This document shows, one piece after another, positions 16,832 through 26,579 of a DNA stretch of 64,000 nt. The stretch comes from Bacillus sp. Y1. Its GTDB lineage: Bacteria > Bacillota > Bacilli > Bacillales > Cytobacillaceae. Position 1 is the stretch's first letter; each line of letters begins with the position of its first letter. The notes under the pieces are model-generated. The model did not search any database, was not told the DNA's origin, and was given only the letters and a program-made list of their open reading frames with translations. The position numbers were made by a program, and so were the translations under genes. The stretch lies in contig NZ_CP030028.1 in the NCBI RefSeq assembly GCF_003586445.1, positions 2,804,501 through 2,868,500 of the forward strand, read 5' to 3'.

Positions 16832-16980
16832 AACTCTACCGTTGGTTGGAGCTAGGAAACTAGACTCTTGTGTTAAATATGAGATTTAATATCTGGCGAT
16901 ATAATCCTGACATACTACACTGGGCATAGAGCTCTAACAGAAACTTGGATAGTCAGATATGTCATACTGCATCTAGGAGG
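16832..16980 (+). ncRNA. Second structured segment in the IS110 5' end
   Basis: GTTGGAGC (16845-16852) can pair with GCTCTAAC (16931-16938), enclosing smaller hairpins such as TAG..CTA at 16854-16863. AACTCTACCGTT at 16832 repeats the motif at 16517 (18 of 20 bases alike over the longer match). It ends at the transposase ribosome binding site. Could be a bridge RNA core or a 5' leader; low certainty. Confidence 0.3.
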
Positions 16981-16984
16981 AGAA

Positions 16985-18421
16985 ATGATGAAAGATACCA
17001 TTACTCCATTTAGTTATGGAAATGACACGCAAAATGACCACCAAACTAAGCGTAAGTTTTATCAATTTTATGTTGGTATTGATATAGGAGCGAGTTTTCA
17101 CGTTGCTTCCTGTATTCCATTTGATGCGTTCTTAGATCCAAAAGGCATTGCCTGGAAACGAACGAAGACAATGAAATTTAACTCAGATAGTGCTGGAATC
17201 GCTGAATTCTTAAAGGCTTTGGAAAAGATTGAACAACAATTTTCTCTTACCAAAAAAGATTTTTTAATTCTATTAGAACCAACTGGAGGACACTATTCTT
17301 ACCTTGTCCAACAGGTGTTATTAAACGAAGGCTATGAGCTGTTTCAAGTTGAGAATAGAGCTGTTGGTGAATTCCGCAAAAATAACCTAGGAATCTCTGA
17401 AAAGACTGATTCAATGGATGCCAAAGTAATGTCATATATGGGGTGGCATAAGCAGTTACACCCACATATGCAGGGTGTATCACTTATTAGACCGCAATCT
17501 GTTCTTCAATCTTTGTTTCGTACAGTAATGCGGGATCGTTGGTATTTAAATGTGCAGCTAACACGCAGAAAAAACCAGGTGCAACAACTTTTAAAAGTAA
17601 CTCACCCCGATTTAAACAAGGCATTTAAAAGTCTATCAAGCCCCTCAGTGATGAAATTAGTCTTACAGTATCCTACTGGGCTTCATATGAAAGAAGCTAC
17701 GGCTGAAGAAATATATCAGACTTTAATTAGAGCAGGAGCAAAGGGCGTAGCGAAAAAAGCAGCAAATACCTTGGCTAAAGTTATGCCTAATACGATTGCG
17801 GTACCCGCTGAACACCTTGTAGAAAGGCAAAAATGGGTTATAGAAGAAGCCTTACGGCTTGAAGAGAGTATAAAACTGATTGATCAAGAGATTCATACAC
17901 TACTATGGGGAAATCCTGAAAAGTGTGTGGAGCCACATCCATACACTGAAATCCTTATGTCCCTACCCTTCATAAGTGAAAATATCGCTTGTACATTAAT
18001 TGGGGTAATAGGTGATATTGAACGATTCAGGACATATAAAGAGTTCAAAAAATATCTTGGAGTTTCAGCAGAAAATAAGCAATCAGGAACATCTGTAACT
18101 GGTACAAGGCAAACTTACAGTGGTGTACGAGATGCCAGAAGAGTTCTATATCAAATAGCTTTAATCGTTTTAGCAAACGGTCAAAAGCACCCTACCGTCT
18201 TCAAATTATATTATGACCGAAAGGTTAACGAAGGAATGAATAAGAAAAAGGCGATTGGTCATCTTTGTGGTAAAATAGCAGCTCTTATTTATACAGTTCT
18301 AAAAAACAAAAAGATATACGATCCGATAATCCACGCTAAGGCTTGCGGTATTAAAATGGATAATCTTTATTTAAAAAATCCATCAAAAGAACCTCAACTT
18401 TTAATGAGCAATAAAAATTAG
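16985..18421 (+). mobile_element. IS110-family transposase, intact (478 aa)
   Basis: A full-length DEDD recombinase of an insertion sequence that moves through an RNA-guided, site-specific mechanism. The N-terminal nuclease domain holds Asp33 (GIDIGASFH), Glu98 (LEPTGGHY) and Asp142/Asp145 (TDSMDAKV). The C-terminal domain has the SLPFISENIACTLIG segment and YLGVSAENKQSG with the candidate catalytic Ser. AGGAGG lies just before the ATG at 16985/16988. It is unrelated in detail to the broken IS110 at 771-1949. Element ends cannot be fixed because the family lacks inverted repeats; upstream non-coding DNA is unusually long (about 640 bases). Confidence 0.9.
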
Positions 18422-18451
18422 GCTTGTTTTTAACAAACTCCTAAGTCTATT

Positions 18452-18505
18452 AAAAACACAAAATTGCCTATTTTCTTATTCAAAATTAGGCAATTTTGTG
18501 TTTTT
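18452..18505. terminator. Long bidirectional hairpin behind IS110
   Basis: AAAACACAAAATTGCCTA pairs with TAGGCAATTTTGTGTTTT; A/T tracts on both sides suit termination in either direction. Confidence 0.65.
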
Positions 18506-18629
18506 AGGAATTAGCATTAATTGAATAAAGTACTACACTACATTTAAGTGTAACTATTCACAAAATAAGCTTGGTTTAAGGGGATTCTTCATTTTTTCAA
18601 ATTATTAATGGTATCCCTTTGCAGACCAA

Positions 18630-18659
18630 AAAGGCTCTCTTATTTACGAGAGAGCCCTT
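18630..18659 (-). terminator. Terminator of the anti-sigma gene at 18684
   Basis: On the minus strand GGGCTCTC..GAGAGCC followed by TTTTTGG. Confidence 0.65.
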
Positions 18660-18683
18660 CGACTACTAGGAAATTTTTTAAGT

Positions 18684-20000
18684 TTAATCATAGACAACCT
18701 TTAGAGAGTCCACTTTATACCCCTCTGCAAGAGATTGGAAATTATCCTGAGATTTTTGAGGACTTGTTTTTGATAGATGTAATATCCCCTCAGTTCCATT
18801 TACTTCTATATAATTGACTAGATAACCTTTTTTGACATATATATACCACTTGTCATCTAGATGTAAGAGTGTGGTCTCGTTCGGTTTTTTCTTTGCTTCT
18901 TCCCATTGACTCTTTAACTCTTCAGGTACTAACTCGCCAATATTTCCTGTTGTCATTTGAGGCTGTTTTTGTCGATGTAATTCAGCATCAGTATATCCTT
19001 CTAAATTTGGAATGAATTTTTGCTTATCTACTGGTACATTTATCTCCAGTTTCGTAGGGGATAGATAATCTACAATTTCTCCAGCAGAGTTATACGTTTC
19101 ATACTTAACCAAGATCCCTGTATCTTTATCAACCCAAAAACGCATATTTTTAATGCTTCTATTATTTATCTTTGCCACCATAACAATGGTATTATGACCA
19201 AGCAACGCTTCGTTTTGATTTTCGATTGTTATATCATTGATATTATCAATATAATTCTCCATCATTTCATATGGAAACAAGGACTCTTTTGCTATTCCAA
19301 CAGGTGGTATTGCAGGCTTTGAGAGTACAGTGATGTCACCGTATTGATCTATGTCTATAGATTTTTTTTCTTCCTCTGAATTATCTATGCTACTAGAGTA
19401 TGGAATGATTGCATAGTATTTTTCCTTTTCATGCAAACGCCATAGCTTATCATTCTGATAATAATATAAATCACTTATTTCATCATTAAACTCTCGATAA
19501 ACCCCACCGTTATCTTTTAAACTTAGTTCGTATTGAACGGTTACATCCATAGGTTCCTCTCCACCACCATAATGTAAAAGAAATTCTCCCTTAGCAGTAT
19601 CAAAATATTGAACCGTTTTAAACATTTTTTCGAAGATCTCTTCTTTTGTTATCTCTGTATTAACCTCCTCCTTAGGAGTGGGTACATAAACAGTATCATT
19701 AATATCATTTTCTTTCTTACCTTGCGTTTCCTTTCGTACCTCTAATGGTTTCTCAGTATCAGAACCAGTGTAATTGTCTATTCCTATATTAACTAATACG
19801 AATAATATTGATGCACATACCACTACACCCATAACTTCGGGGTACCATTTTTTAAGAGAAGAGAAAAATCCCTTTCTAGAGTTACTGCCTTTCTTTGTAC
19901 CCTCTAGAACTGACTTGATACTTGCGTCTCTATTATAAGGAATGTCTTTAAATACTTTACTATCCATATCTTTTTTCAGGTTTCTGAGTTTATCTTCCAT
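18684..20000 (-). CDS. Membrane anti-sigma factor with LolA-like outer domain (438 aa)
   Basis: A cytoplasmic N-terminus of about 52 residues is followed by one membrane segment (VMGVVVCASILFVLVNIGI) and a large outer region beginning with a charged linker. The outer part (FKTVQYFDTAKGEFLLHYGG, NMRFWVDKDTGILVKYETYN) has the beta-sheet pattern of LolA/outer-membrane-lipoprotein-sorting-like domains, as in sporulation and RsiX-type proteins. The start overlaps the sigma gene by 11 bases, so the pair is translationally coupled. It likely restrains that sigma factor; the signal is unknown. Confidence 0.75.
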   Translation of the reverse strand: MEDKLRNLKKDMDSKVFKDIPYNRDASIKSVLEGTKKGSNSRKGFFSSLKKWYPEVMGVVVCASILFVLVNIGIDNYTGSDTEKPLEVRKETQGKKENDINDTVYVPTPKEEVNTEITKEEIFEKMFKTVQYFDTAKGEFLLHYGGGEEPMDVTVQYELSLKDNGGVYREFNDEISDLYYYQNDKLWRLHEKEKYYAIIPYSSSIDNSEEEKKSIDIDQYGDITVLSKPAIPPVGIAKESLFPYEMMENYIDNINDITIENQNEALLGHNTIVMVAKINNRSIKNMRFWVDKDTGILVKYETYNSAGEIVDYLSPTKLEINVPVDKQKFIPNLEGYTDAELHRQKQPQMTTGNIGELVPEELKSQWEEAKKKPNETTLLHLDDKWYIYVKKGYLVNYIEVNGTEGILHLSKTSPQKSQDNFQSLAEGYKVDSLKVVYD

Positions 20001-20550
20001 GAAAAGACCCTCCTGGCACCATGTTTTTTAATAGTAACTTCCCTCGCTTAAGCCTAGTCTTCACAGTATTAATATTTGTTTCTAGGAGTTTGTGAATCTC
20101 ATCAATGCTCATTTCTTCGTAATAGAAGAGAATGATCACTTCACGATATTTCATGGGAAGAGACAACACCAGTTCATAAAACTCTTGTCTTTCATCCTTT
20201 TCAAGGTAAGATTGTTCTGCTGATATAGAAGTATTTACTGACTTTCCCATTGCACTGTCCAGGAAAATCAATGTACGATACCATTTGCTTCTAAATTCAT
20301 CCTTACATCTGTTAACGGTGATTTTGTAAAGCCAAGTCTTATAGCTTGAATCTCCACGGAATCGTTCCAAGTTGTTGTAGCACTTAATGAAAACCTCTTG
20401 TGTAATATCTTCAGCTAACGCCCAATCCTTTACATAGGTATAAGCTAATTTCTTTACATTTATCCAGTAATCATCAACTAGAACCTCCAATGTCTCTTCA
20501 TTCGTTAGTTCTCTCTCTTTTTCCAAACCCACAAGTTTGTTCACCCCCAC
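19990..20550 (-). CDS. ECF RNA polymerase sigma factor (186 aa)
   Basis: Region 2 at about 25-95 (LAYTYVKDWALAEDITQEVF, then SSYKTWLYKITVNRCKDEFR) and region 4 at about 125-178 (LSLPMKYREVIILFYYEEMS, with TNINTVKTRLKRGKLLLKN). The first GTG at 20550 overlaps GGGGGTG; a GTG at 20532, nine bases behind that site, may be the true start, giving 180 residues. An ECF-type promoter lies just upstream. Paired with the anti-sigma gene at 18684. Confidence 0.9.
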   Translation of the reverse strand: MGVNKLVGLEKERELTNEETLEVLVDDYWINVKKLAYTYVKDWALAEDITQEVFIKCYNNLERFRGDSSYKTWLYKITVNRCKDEFRSKWYRTLIFLDSAMGKSVNTSISAEQSYLEKDERQEFYELVLSLPMKYREVIILFYYEEMSIDEIHKLLETNINTVKTRLKRGKLLLKNMVPGGSFHGR

Positions 20551-20564
20551 ATAAAATCCTTGTA

Positions 20565-20593
20565 TAGACTTAAAATCTTTATAAAAAGTTTCA
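20565..20593 (-). promoter_or_regulatory. ECF-type promoter of the sigma operon
   Basis: On the minus strand TGAAAC (20593-20588) with a following T-tract, 17 bases, then AGTCTA (20570-20565). The spacing and AAC/GTC cores match ECF promoters, suggesting autoregulation. Confidence 0.6.
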
Positions 20594-20837
20594 TAAGTTT
20601 GATAAATTTTTTTTCGATGGGTTCAATCAATCCTAACGTTCAAAAATAATAATATATAAAAACTAGTGCTTTTTCTATTTCGGTCAGTTTTTCCACAAGT
20701 AAACCAGTACACTTTCCTTAAAACGTAAAAAACATAAGTTGTTTAAGAGCTAATTATCAATTGAATGCTTTTGTTATTCGTATACGTCTGCATTACATAT
20801 GGTAAGTCCTACGTATTTCTGAACGAATAGCGATATA

Positions 20838-20870
20838 AAAAGGGCATTAATATGATGATTAATGCCCTTT
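20838..20870 (-). terminator. Terminator of the anti-sigma gene at 20902
   Basis: AAAGGGCATTAAT pairs exactly with ATTAATGCCCTTT; a T-run follows on the minus strand. Confidence 0.75.
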
Positions 20871-20901
20871 CACCTGATTTAGAGGTTTGTTTTGTTATTA
20901 T

Positions 20902-21666
20902 TTATTCTGAAAAAACGATTTGTTCTGCAATTCTACTTAAAGCTGAACTATCATTTCCTCCACTAACTGAATAAACGTATTTTTCTTCAAGGATAAGTAT
21001 CTCTGGTAAACCATTGCTCCTATATATAATCGCATCTTTACCTGAGATTGATAACGTTAATGAATCTGGGTATATCGAACTTAAAGATTCAATAGCACCC
21101 TTTACAGAACCATATTTGTTCTCTTTTGCCATTAGTGTAATAGAATCCCCTTCAACGTTAGTAAAAGTTGCTTTTACCAATATTACGTTGTTAGAAGTTT
21201 TGGTGGTTTCAATTTTCGGTTCACCACTTAGAATGTCTATTTCCTTAATTTTTTCAAAAGGTATAGAGGCATAACTTGATAGAATAAGTGATCCCATGCT
21301 ATCCATATTTTCTATAAGTTCTTGTTCAGCAGTAGAAAAGGTTACTGTAACATCTTCATTCGAAGGTGTTGAATCGAATATATTCTCACTAACATTCGCT
21401 CTGGTCCCTGAAGAGGCATTTACTGAACTTGTCTGATTACTACTATCTTGTGACTTACCAGTCAAATCGTTTAGAAAGCTATACCCAATGATACTCATCA
21501 GCAGAAGAGCAGCAATAGAACTAATATAATACTGCAACTTATTACCTTGTTTGGTCTTTATATTTAAGTTGCGTAAAATCTTAAGCTCTTCCGTCTTAGA
21601 TACATGAATACCTTTTAGCGCTTGTTCATCTACCATTTTTCTAAAACCTCTTAATTTATCCTCCAC
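20902..21666 (-). CDS. Putative membrane anti-sigma factor (254 aa)
   Basis: A cytoplasmic N-terminus of about 45 residues, starting MEDKLRGFRKMVDEQALKGI like the anti-sigma protein at 18684, is followed by a membrane segment (YYISSIAALLLMSIIGYSFL), a Ser/Asn-rich linker at 70-105 and an outer domain with DUF4367-like features (LILSSYASIPFEK, SGKDAIIYRSNG, YSVSGG). It overlaps the sigma gene by 16 bases. Role as regulator of the paired sigma factor is inferred from this arrangement. Confidence 0.7.
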   Translation of the reverse strand: MEDKLRGFRKMVDEQALKGIHVSKTEELKILRNLNIKTKQGNKLQYYISSIAALLLMSIIGYSFLNDLTGKSQDSSNQTSSVNASSGTRANVSENIFDSTPSNEDVTVTFSTAEQELIENMDSMGSLILSSYASIPFEKIKEIDILSGEPKIETTKTSNNVILVKATFTNVEGDSITLMAKENKYGSVKGAIESLSSIYPDSLTLSISGKDAIIYRSNGLPEILILEEKYVYSVSGGNDSSALSRIAEQIVFSE

Positions 21667-22199
21667 TCATGGTTCCCGCCTCTCATTGATTCCTCTAATT
21701 TTTTTCTCGCCCTAAATAAACGAGACTTAACGGTGTTGATGTTAATACTTAAAATTGAACTAATCTCTTCAACACTCAGTTCTTGGTAATAGAACAGTAT
21801 GATTACATCCCTTAATTTAATAGGTAATGACATCACTTGTGCCACTAGTTCAATATCCTCGACTTTAGAGATATAAGTTAACTCAGGGCTAGAATGATGC
21901 AATTTCTGTATATCTATCTTCGGTTTATAGATGATATTTCTCATACTCCATCTTCTTAAAGAATCTTTACACTTATTAACCATGATTTTGACAAGCCAAG
22001 TCTTATAACTGCTCTCACCTCTAAAATTATGTAGATTGTTGTAACAAGCGATAAAAACTTCTTGTAGTATATCTTCGGTTAACGCATGATCGTGAACGTA
22101 CATAAAAGCAATTCTCTTCAATTCAGTACCGTACAATGCTAGCAGTTCAGCAATCAATTCTTCTTTACTCTTTGCCTCTATATGGGAACTATCTTCCAT
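21651..22199 (-). CDS. ECF RNA polymerase sigma factor (182 aa)
   Basis: Region 2 at about 25-95 (IAFMYVHDHALTEDILQEVF, SSYKTWLVKIMVNKCKDSLR) and region 4 at about 125-175 (LRDVIILFYYQELSVEEISS, NINTVKSRLFRARKKLEE). Closest within this window to the sigma factor at 19990, which suggests an old duplication of the pair. A TGAACC/CGTCTA promoter lies upstream. Coupled to the anti-sigma gene by overlap. Confidence 0.9.
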   Translation of the reverse strand: MEDSSHIEAKSKEELIAELLALYGTELKRIAFMYVHDHALTEDILQEVFIACYNNLHNFRGESSYKTWLVKIMVNKCKDSLRRWSMRNIIYKPKIDIQKLHHSSPELTYISKVEDIELVAQVMSLPIKLRDVIILFYYQELSVEEISSILSININTVKSRLFRARKKLEESMRGGNHEWRIN

Positions 22200-22222
22200 T
22201 TCTCTACCCCCTTCACATAAAA

Positions 22223-22250
22223 TAGACGTTTCTAGATTAACTTAGGTTCA
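22223..22250 (-). promoter_or_regulatory. ECF-type promoter of the sigma operon
   Basis: On the minus strand TGAACC (22250-22245), 16 bases, CGTCTA (22228-22223), a near-consensus SigM/SigV-class promoter just ahead of the gene; probably autoregulatory. Confidence 0.65.
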
Positions 22251-22264
22251 CTTTTTTGTTCAAA

Positions 22265-22292
22265 CAAAAAAGTAACTCACGGTTGAGTTACT
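22265..22292 (-). terminator. Terminator of the 57-aa gene
   Basis: AGTAACTCA pairs with TGAGTTACT around CGGT; a run of T follows on the minus strand. Confidence 0.65.
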
Positions 22293-22316
22293 CCGAATGG
22301 GACAAGCAGTTAAATT

Positions 22317-22352
22317 CTTATTAAATAAACCTGCCCCTTTAGTAGAAGAAGG
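22317..22352 (+). repeat. Dispersed intergenic palindrome, copy 12
   Basis: CTTATTAAATAAAC, CTGCCCC, TTTAGTAGAAGAAG. Confidence 0.7.
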
Positions 22353-22361
22353 AAATGTTGT

Positions 22362-22535
22362 TTAGTTAGATTTCTTATTAAAGCATTCTTCACAAATTAG
22401 TTTTCCTTCATTTTGTAAATAAGCCTTGATTTCAGTCATACCTTTTCTCTCTGGATACCGCATCTTTACAAAAACGACTTCATTTCCTTTTATTTCTTTA
22501 TCGCAATAAATGCATTCAGGCTTTACTTTAAACAT
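22362..22535 (-). CDS. Small zinc-binding protein (57 aa)
   Basis: A short gene lying between palindrome copies 12 and 13. ATG at 22535 with a GGGGG site seven bases upstream. Two Cys pairs, CIYCDKEIKG near the N-terminus and LICEECFNKK near the C-terminus, make a zinc-ribbon or treble-clef-like knuckle; the middle is basic (MRYPERKG). Similar small CxxC proteins in Bacillus carry misleading transporter names in databases; no function should be read from those. Function unknown. Confidence 0.7.
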   Translation of the reverse strand: MFKVKPECIYCDKEIKGNEVVFVKMRYPERKGMTEIKAYLQNEGKLICEECFNKKSN

Positions 22536-22592
22536 TTATGTCCCCCAAAATATTGTATATTTAATTACTACGAACCATTATGTTTAAAGTTA

Positions 22593-22627
22593 CTTATTTC
22601 GCTAAACTGCTCCTTTTGTTAAAGAAC
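22593..22627 (+). repeat. Dispersed intergenic palindrome, copy 13
   Basis: CTTATTTCGCTAAA, CTGCTCC, TTTTGTTAAAGAA. Confidence 0.65.
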
Positions 22628-22641
22628 TGAAATTGCAATCC

Positions 22642-22671
22642 AAGAAAAAAGCTGCTCTTTATGAGCAACTT
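22642..22671 (-). terminator. Terminator of the 79-aa membrane gene
   Basis: On the minus strand AAAAGTTGCTC, ATAAA, GAGCAGCTTTTTT. Confidence 0.7.
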
Positions 22672-22676
22672 TTCTG

Positions 22677-22916
22677 TTAACTAGAGGTACCTCTTATTAA
22701 GCGATACATAAACCACAAAAACACCACTATTAATGCACTTTCACAAGCACTCAATACGATTATTAGTATTATCCGACCAAAATCTTCGAGTTCATTAAAG
22801 CCAAAACTTTGAATTTGCCAATTGTTATGGATATTATAATAACTTCTAAAGATTAAAACAAAAGGGAAAAGAGTCCAAAAGAATCTATTAATACTTTTAG
22901 GTAAGTTAAGAAGCAT
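22677..22916 (-). CDS. Small membrane protein (79 aa)
   Basis: ATG with AGGGGGG nine bases upstream. Two hydrophobic segments (FFWTLFPFVLIF and IILIIVLSACESALIVVFLW) flank a polar loop with many Asn/Gln. No family recognised. Flanked by palindrome copies 13 and 14 and with its own terminator, so it has the same single-gene layout as its neighbours. Confidence 0.6.
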   Translation of the reverse strand: MLLNLPKSINRFFWTLFPFVLIFRSYYNIHNNWQIQSFGFNELEDFGRIILIIVLSACESALIVVFLWFMYRLIRGTSS

Positions 22917-23005
22917 TTTTCATTACCCCCCTGTAACATTTTACCATATATTACCCTCTGAAAAATTGAATTCTTTTTGACTATATCTCCTTCTTTCTAA
23001 TAAGG

Positions 23006-23040
23006 CTTATTCAATAAACCTGCCCCGTTTGTTCAATAAG
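23006..23040 (+). repeat. Dispersed intergenic palindrome, copy 14 (best copy)
   Basis: CTTATTCAATAAAC, CTGCCCC, GTTTGTTCAATAAG: nearly perfect arms. Followed to about 23085 by a diverged form of the extension seen at copies 3 and 11 (GGATGTT, then TTGTTAATAGAAGTTCTG). Last copy found in the window. Confidence 0.8.
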
Positions 23041-23364
23041 GATGTTTACGAAGGCCTATTATTGTTAATAGAAGTTCTGTAACTCACTAAGTCAGAAAAA
23101 ATTTAAGCCATTTAAGTACACAATGTGTGCACAAAAGTGTGCACATACTGATTTTATACAATTGATTTATATTAACTAACAACATGCTAATAACCTTGAT
23201 ATACCATACTTAATTGTTTTTAATTGAACAGGTTTGGGGAAACATCATAAGAACGAGTGTTTCTGGAAATGGAACTGGAGGGTGAGTCCTCCCTCCCTTT
23301 TGATGATTTCCTGTACTGCTTATATGCTTTTCACTATCAAAAAGAGATGTGAATGACCTCGTGA
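23041..23364. other. Gene-free stretch with a double TGTGCACA palindrome
   Basis: No gene seen. After the extension of palindrome copy 14 there are two TGTGCACA palindromes (23126-23133 and 23138-23145) exactly 12 bases apart, in the form of a tandem operator. A 61-codon minus frame here is not believed. Confidence 0.4.
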
Positions 23365-23405
23365 AAAACCAAAATAACTGAACATTGTTTGGTTATTTTG
23401 GTTTT
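23365..23405 (-). terminator. Terminator of the biotin operon
   Basis: AAAACCAAAATAAC pairs perfectly with GTTATTTTGGTTTT 43 bases past the bioI stop codon. Confidence 0.75.
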
Positions 23406-23447
23406 CTATTAAGAATTTCACAATAAAAACAGAATCTATATTCACCC

Positions 23448-24668
23448 TTAGGTAAAAGTAATTGGCAGTTTTTCTAGCGATCGAAAACCTGTAAGTTTTC
23501 GCCATTGTAGGTCAGGAGTAGCAATTTGAAGGTTGGACAATCGCTGTAAGAGTGTTTGAATAGCAATTTGTGCTTCTAATCGTGCTAATGAGGAACCTAA
23601 ACAGAAATGAATACCATATCCAAAGGCAATATGAGGATTAGGATTCCTAGTTATATCAAGCACATTAGCATGAAAGAATTTTTTCGGATCTCGATTGGCA
23701 GCTCCCAAAAGGATATATACTTGTTCACCTTTTTTTATGGTCGTCCCATTACATTCAATATCTTCTGATGCAAGGCGAGCTGTCATCTGGGTTGGGCTCT
23801 CATATCGTAAAAACTCCTCAACTGCCCTTTCGATTAGGGTTGGTCTTTGCTTTAGCTCCACTAATTGCTCAGGGTGATTTAATAAGGAAAGGACCGAATT
23901 GCTTATGAGATTTACTGTTGTTTCATGTCCAGCAATAACAAGTAAAATACAAGTTGACAGTAATTCTTCTTCTGTTAACTTGTCACCCTGCTCTCCCTCT
24001 TTAATTAACATGCTTATCAGGTCATCTTGAGGGTTATGTTTCCGCTTTGTAATCAGCTCTCTAAAATAATCTAGTAACCTTCTAATCGTATCGTTACCAT
24101 TTGCTAATCCCATTCTCGTTCGAGTAAAATCTATTGTTTGAATTAAGGTTACAGTCCATTCTTTAAATTGATTCCTTTCCTCCGCTGGAACTCCTAAAAT
24201 TTTAGCTATAATGAGGCTGGCTAAAGGAAACGCATAATCTGAAACAACATCCATTCCTTTCTTATTCTCCACCTCATTCAGTAGTTCATTAACAGTTTCT
24301 TCTATATAAGGACGATAAGCTTCAATAACACTGGGAGTAAATACATTACTTACGAGCATCCGTAACCGCTTATGGTCAGGCTCATTCTTAAAAAGCATCA
24401 TGTCATTCTGTATATTTTTTAGATGCTCATACTTTTTTGATGTCTGTGGTAAAGTAATGCGATTTTGAAATCGGGTATCTTTAAGGATCGCTACTGCCTC
24501 TTCATATCCGGTTACATACCATCCTGGATATTTTACCGAGTTCCCCCAGTAGATAGGATTAATGGACCGCAGCTTATCATAATAAGGATAAGGATTTCTT
24601 AAAAACTCAGGAGAAGTAAGTGAAAATGATCTGGTTATCATTTCTTGTTCATTTAAAACATTCTTCAT
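23448..24668 (-). CDS. bioI: Cytochrome P450 BioI, pimeloyl-forming (406 aa)
   Basis: The CYP107H-type P450 cleaves the acyl chain of acyl-ACP to give pimeloyl-ACP, an early biotin precursor. Hallmarks: I-helix AGHETT, the ExxR region VEEFLRYESPTQ and the heme loop FGYGIHFCLG with the thiolate Cys about residue 356. The start is set at ATG 24668, six bases after AGGGTG; the GTG nine bases earlier overlaps that site. It lies 43 bases behind bioD, where B. subtilis has bioB between them. Its membership in a biotin operon makes bioI a safe name over other P450s. Confidence 0.88.
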   Translation of the reverse strand: MKNVLNEQEMITRSFSLTSPEFLRNPYPYYDKLRSINPIYWGNSVKYPGWYVTGYEEAVAILKDTRFQNRITLPQTSKKYEHLKNIQNDMMLFKNEPDHKRLRMLVSNVFTPSVIEAYRPYIEETVNELLNEVENKKGMDVVSDYAFPLASLIIAKILGVPAEERNQFKEWTVTLIQTIDFTRTRMGLANGNDTIRRLLDYFRELITKRKHNPQDDLISMLIKEGEQGDKLTEEELLSTCILLVIAGHETTVNLISNSVLSLLNHPEQLVELKQRPTLIERAVEEFLRYESPTQMTARLASEDIECNGTTIKKGEQVYILLGAANRDPKKFFHANVLDITRNPNPHIAFGYGIHFCLGSSLARLEAQIAIQTLLQRLSNLQIATPDLQWRKLTGFRSLEKLPITFT

Positions 24669-24711
24669 TTCATGCACCCTACAAATTCAATGCTATGTTC
24701 CATCCATTGAT

Positions 24712-26571
<1,860 letters not shown>

Positions 26572-26579
<8 letters not shown>

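Noticed and set aside
4217..23040. Reading the dispersed palindromes as ordinary rho-independent terminators
   Set aside because: They lack T-runs, keep one orientation regardless of gene direction, and separate terminators exist beside many of them.
4217..23040. Calling the region an integron
   Set aside because: No tyrosine recombinase of the IntI type and no canonical attC R'/R'' boxes were seen in the window; only the layout is similar.
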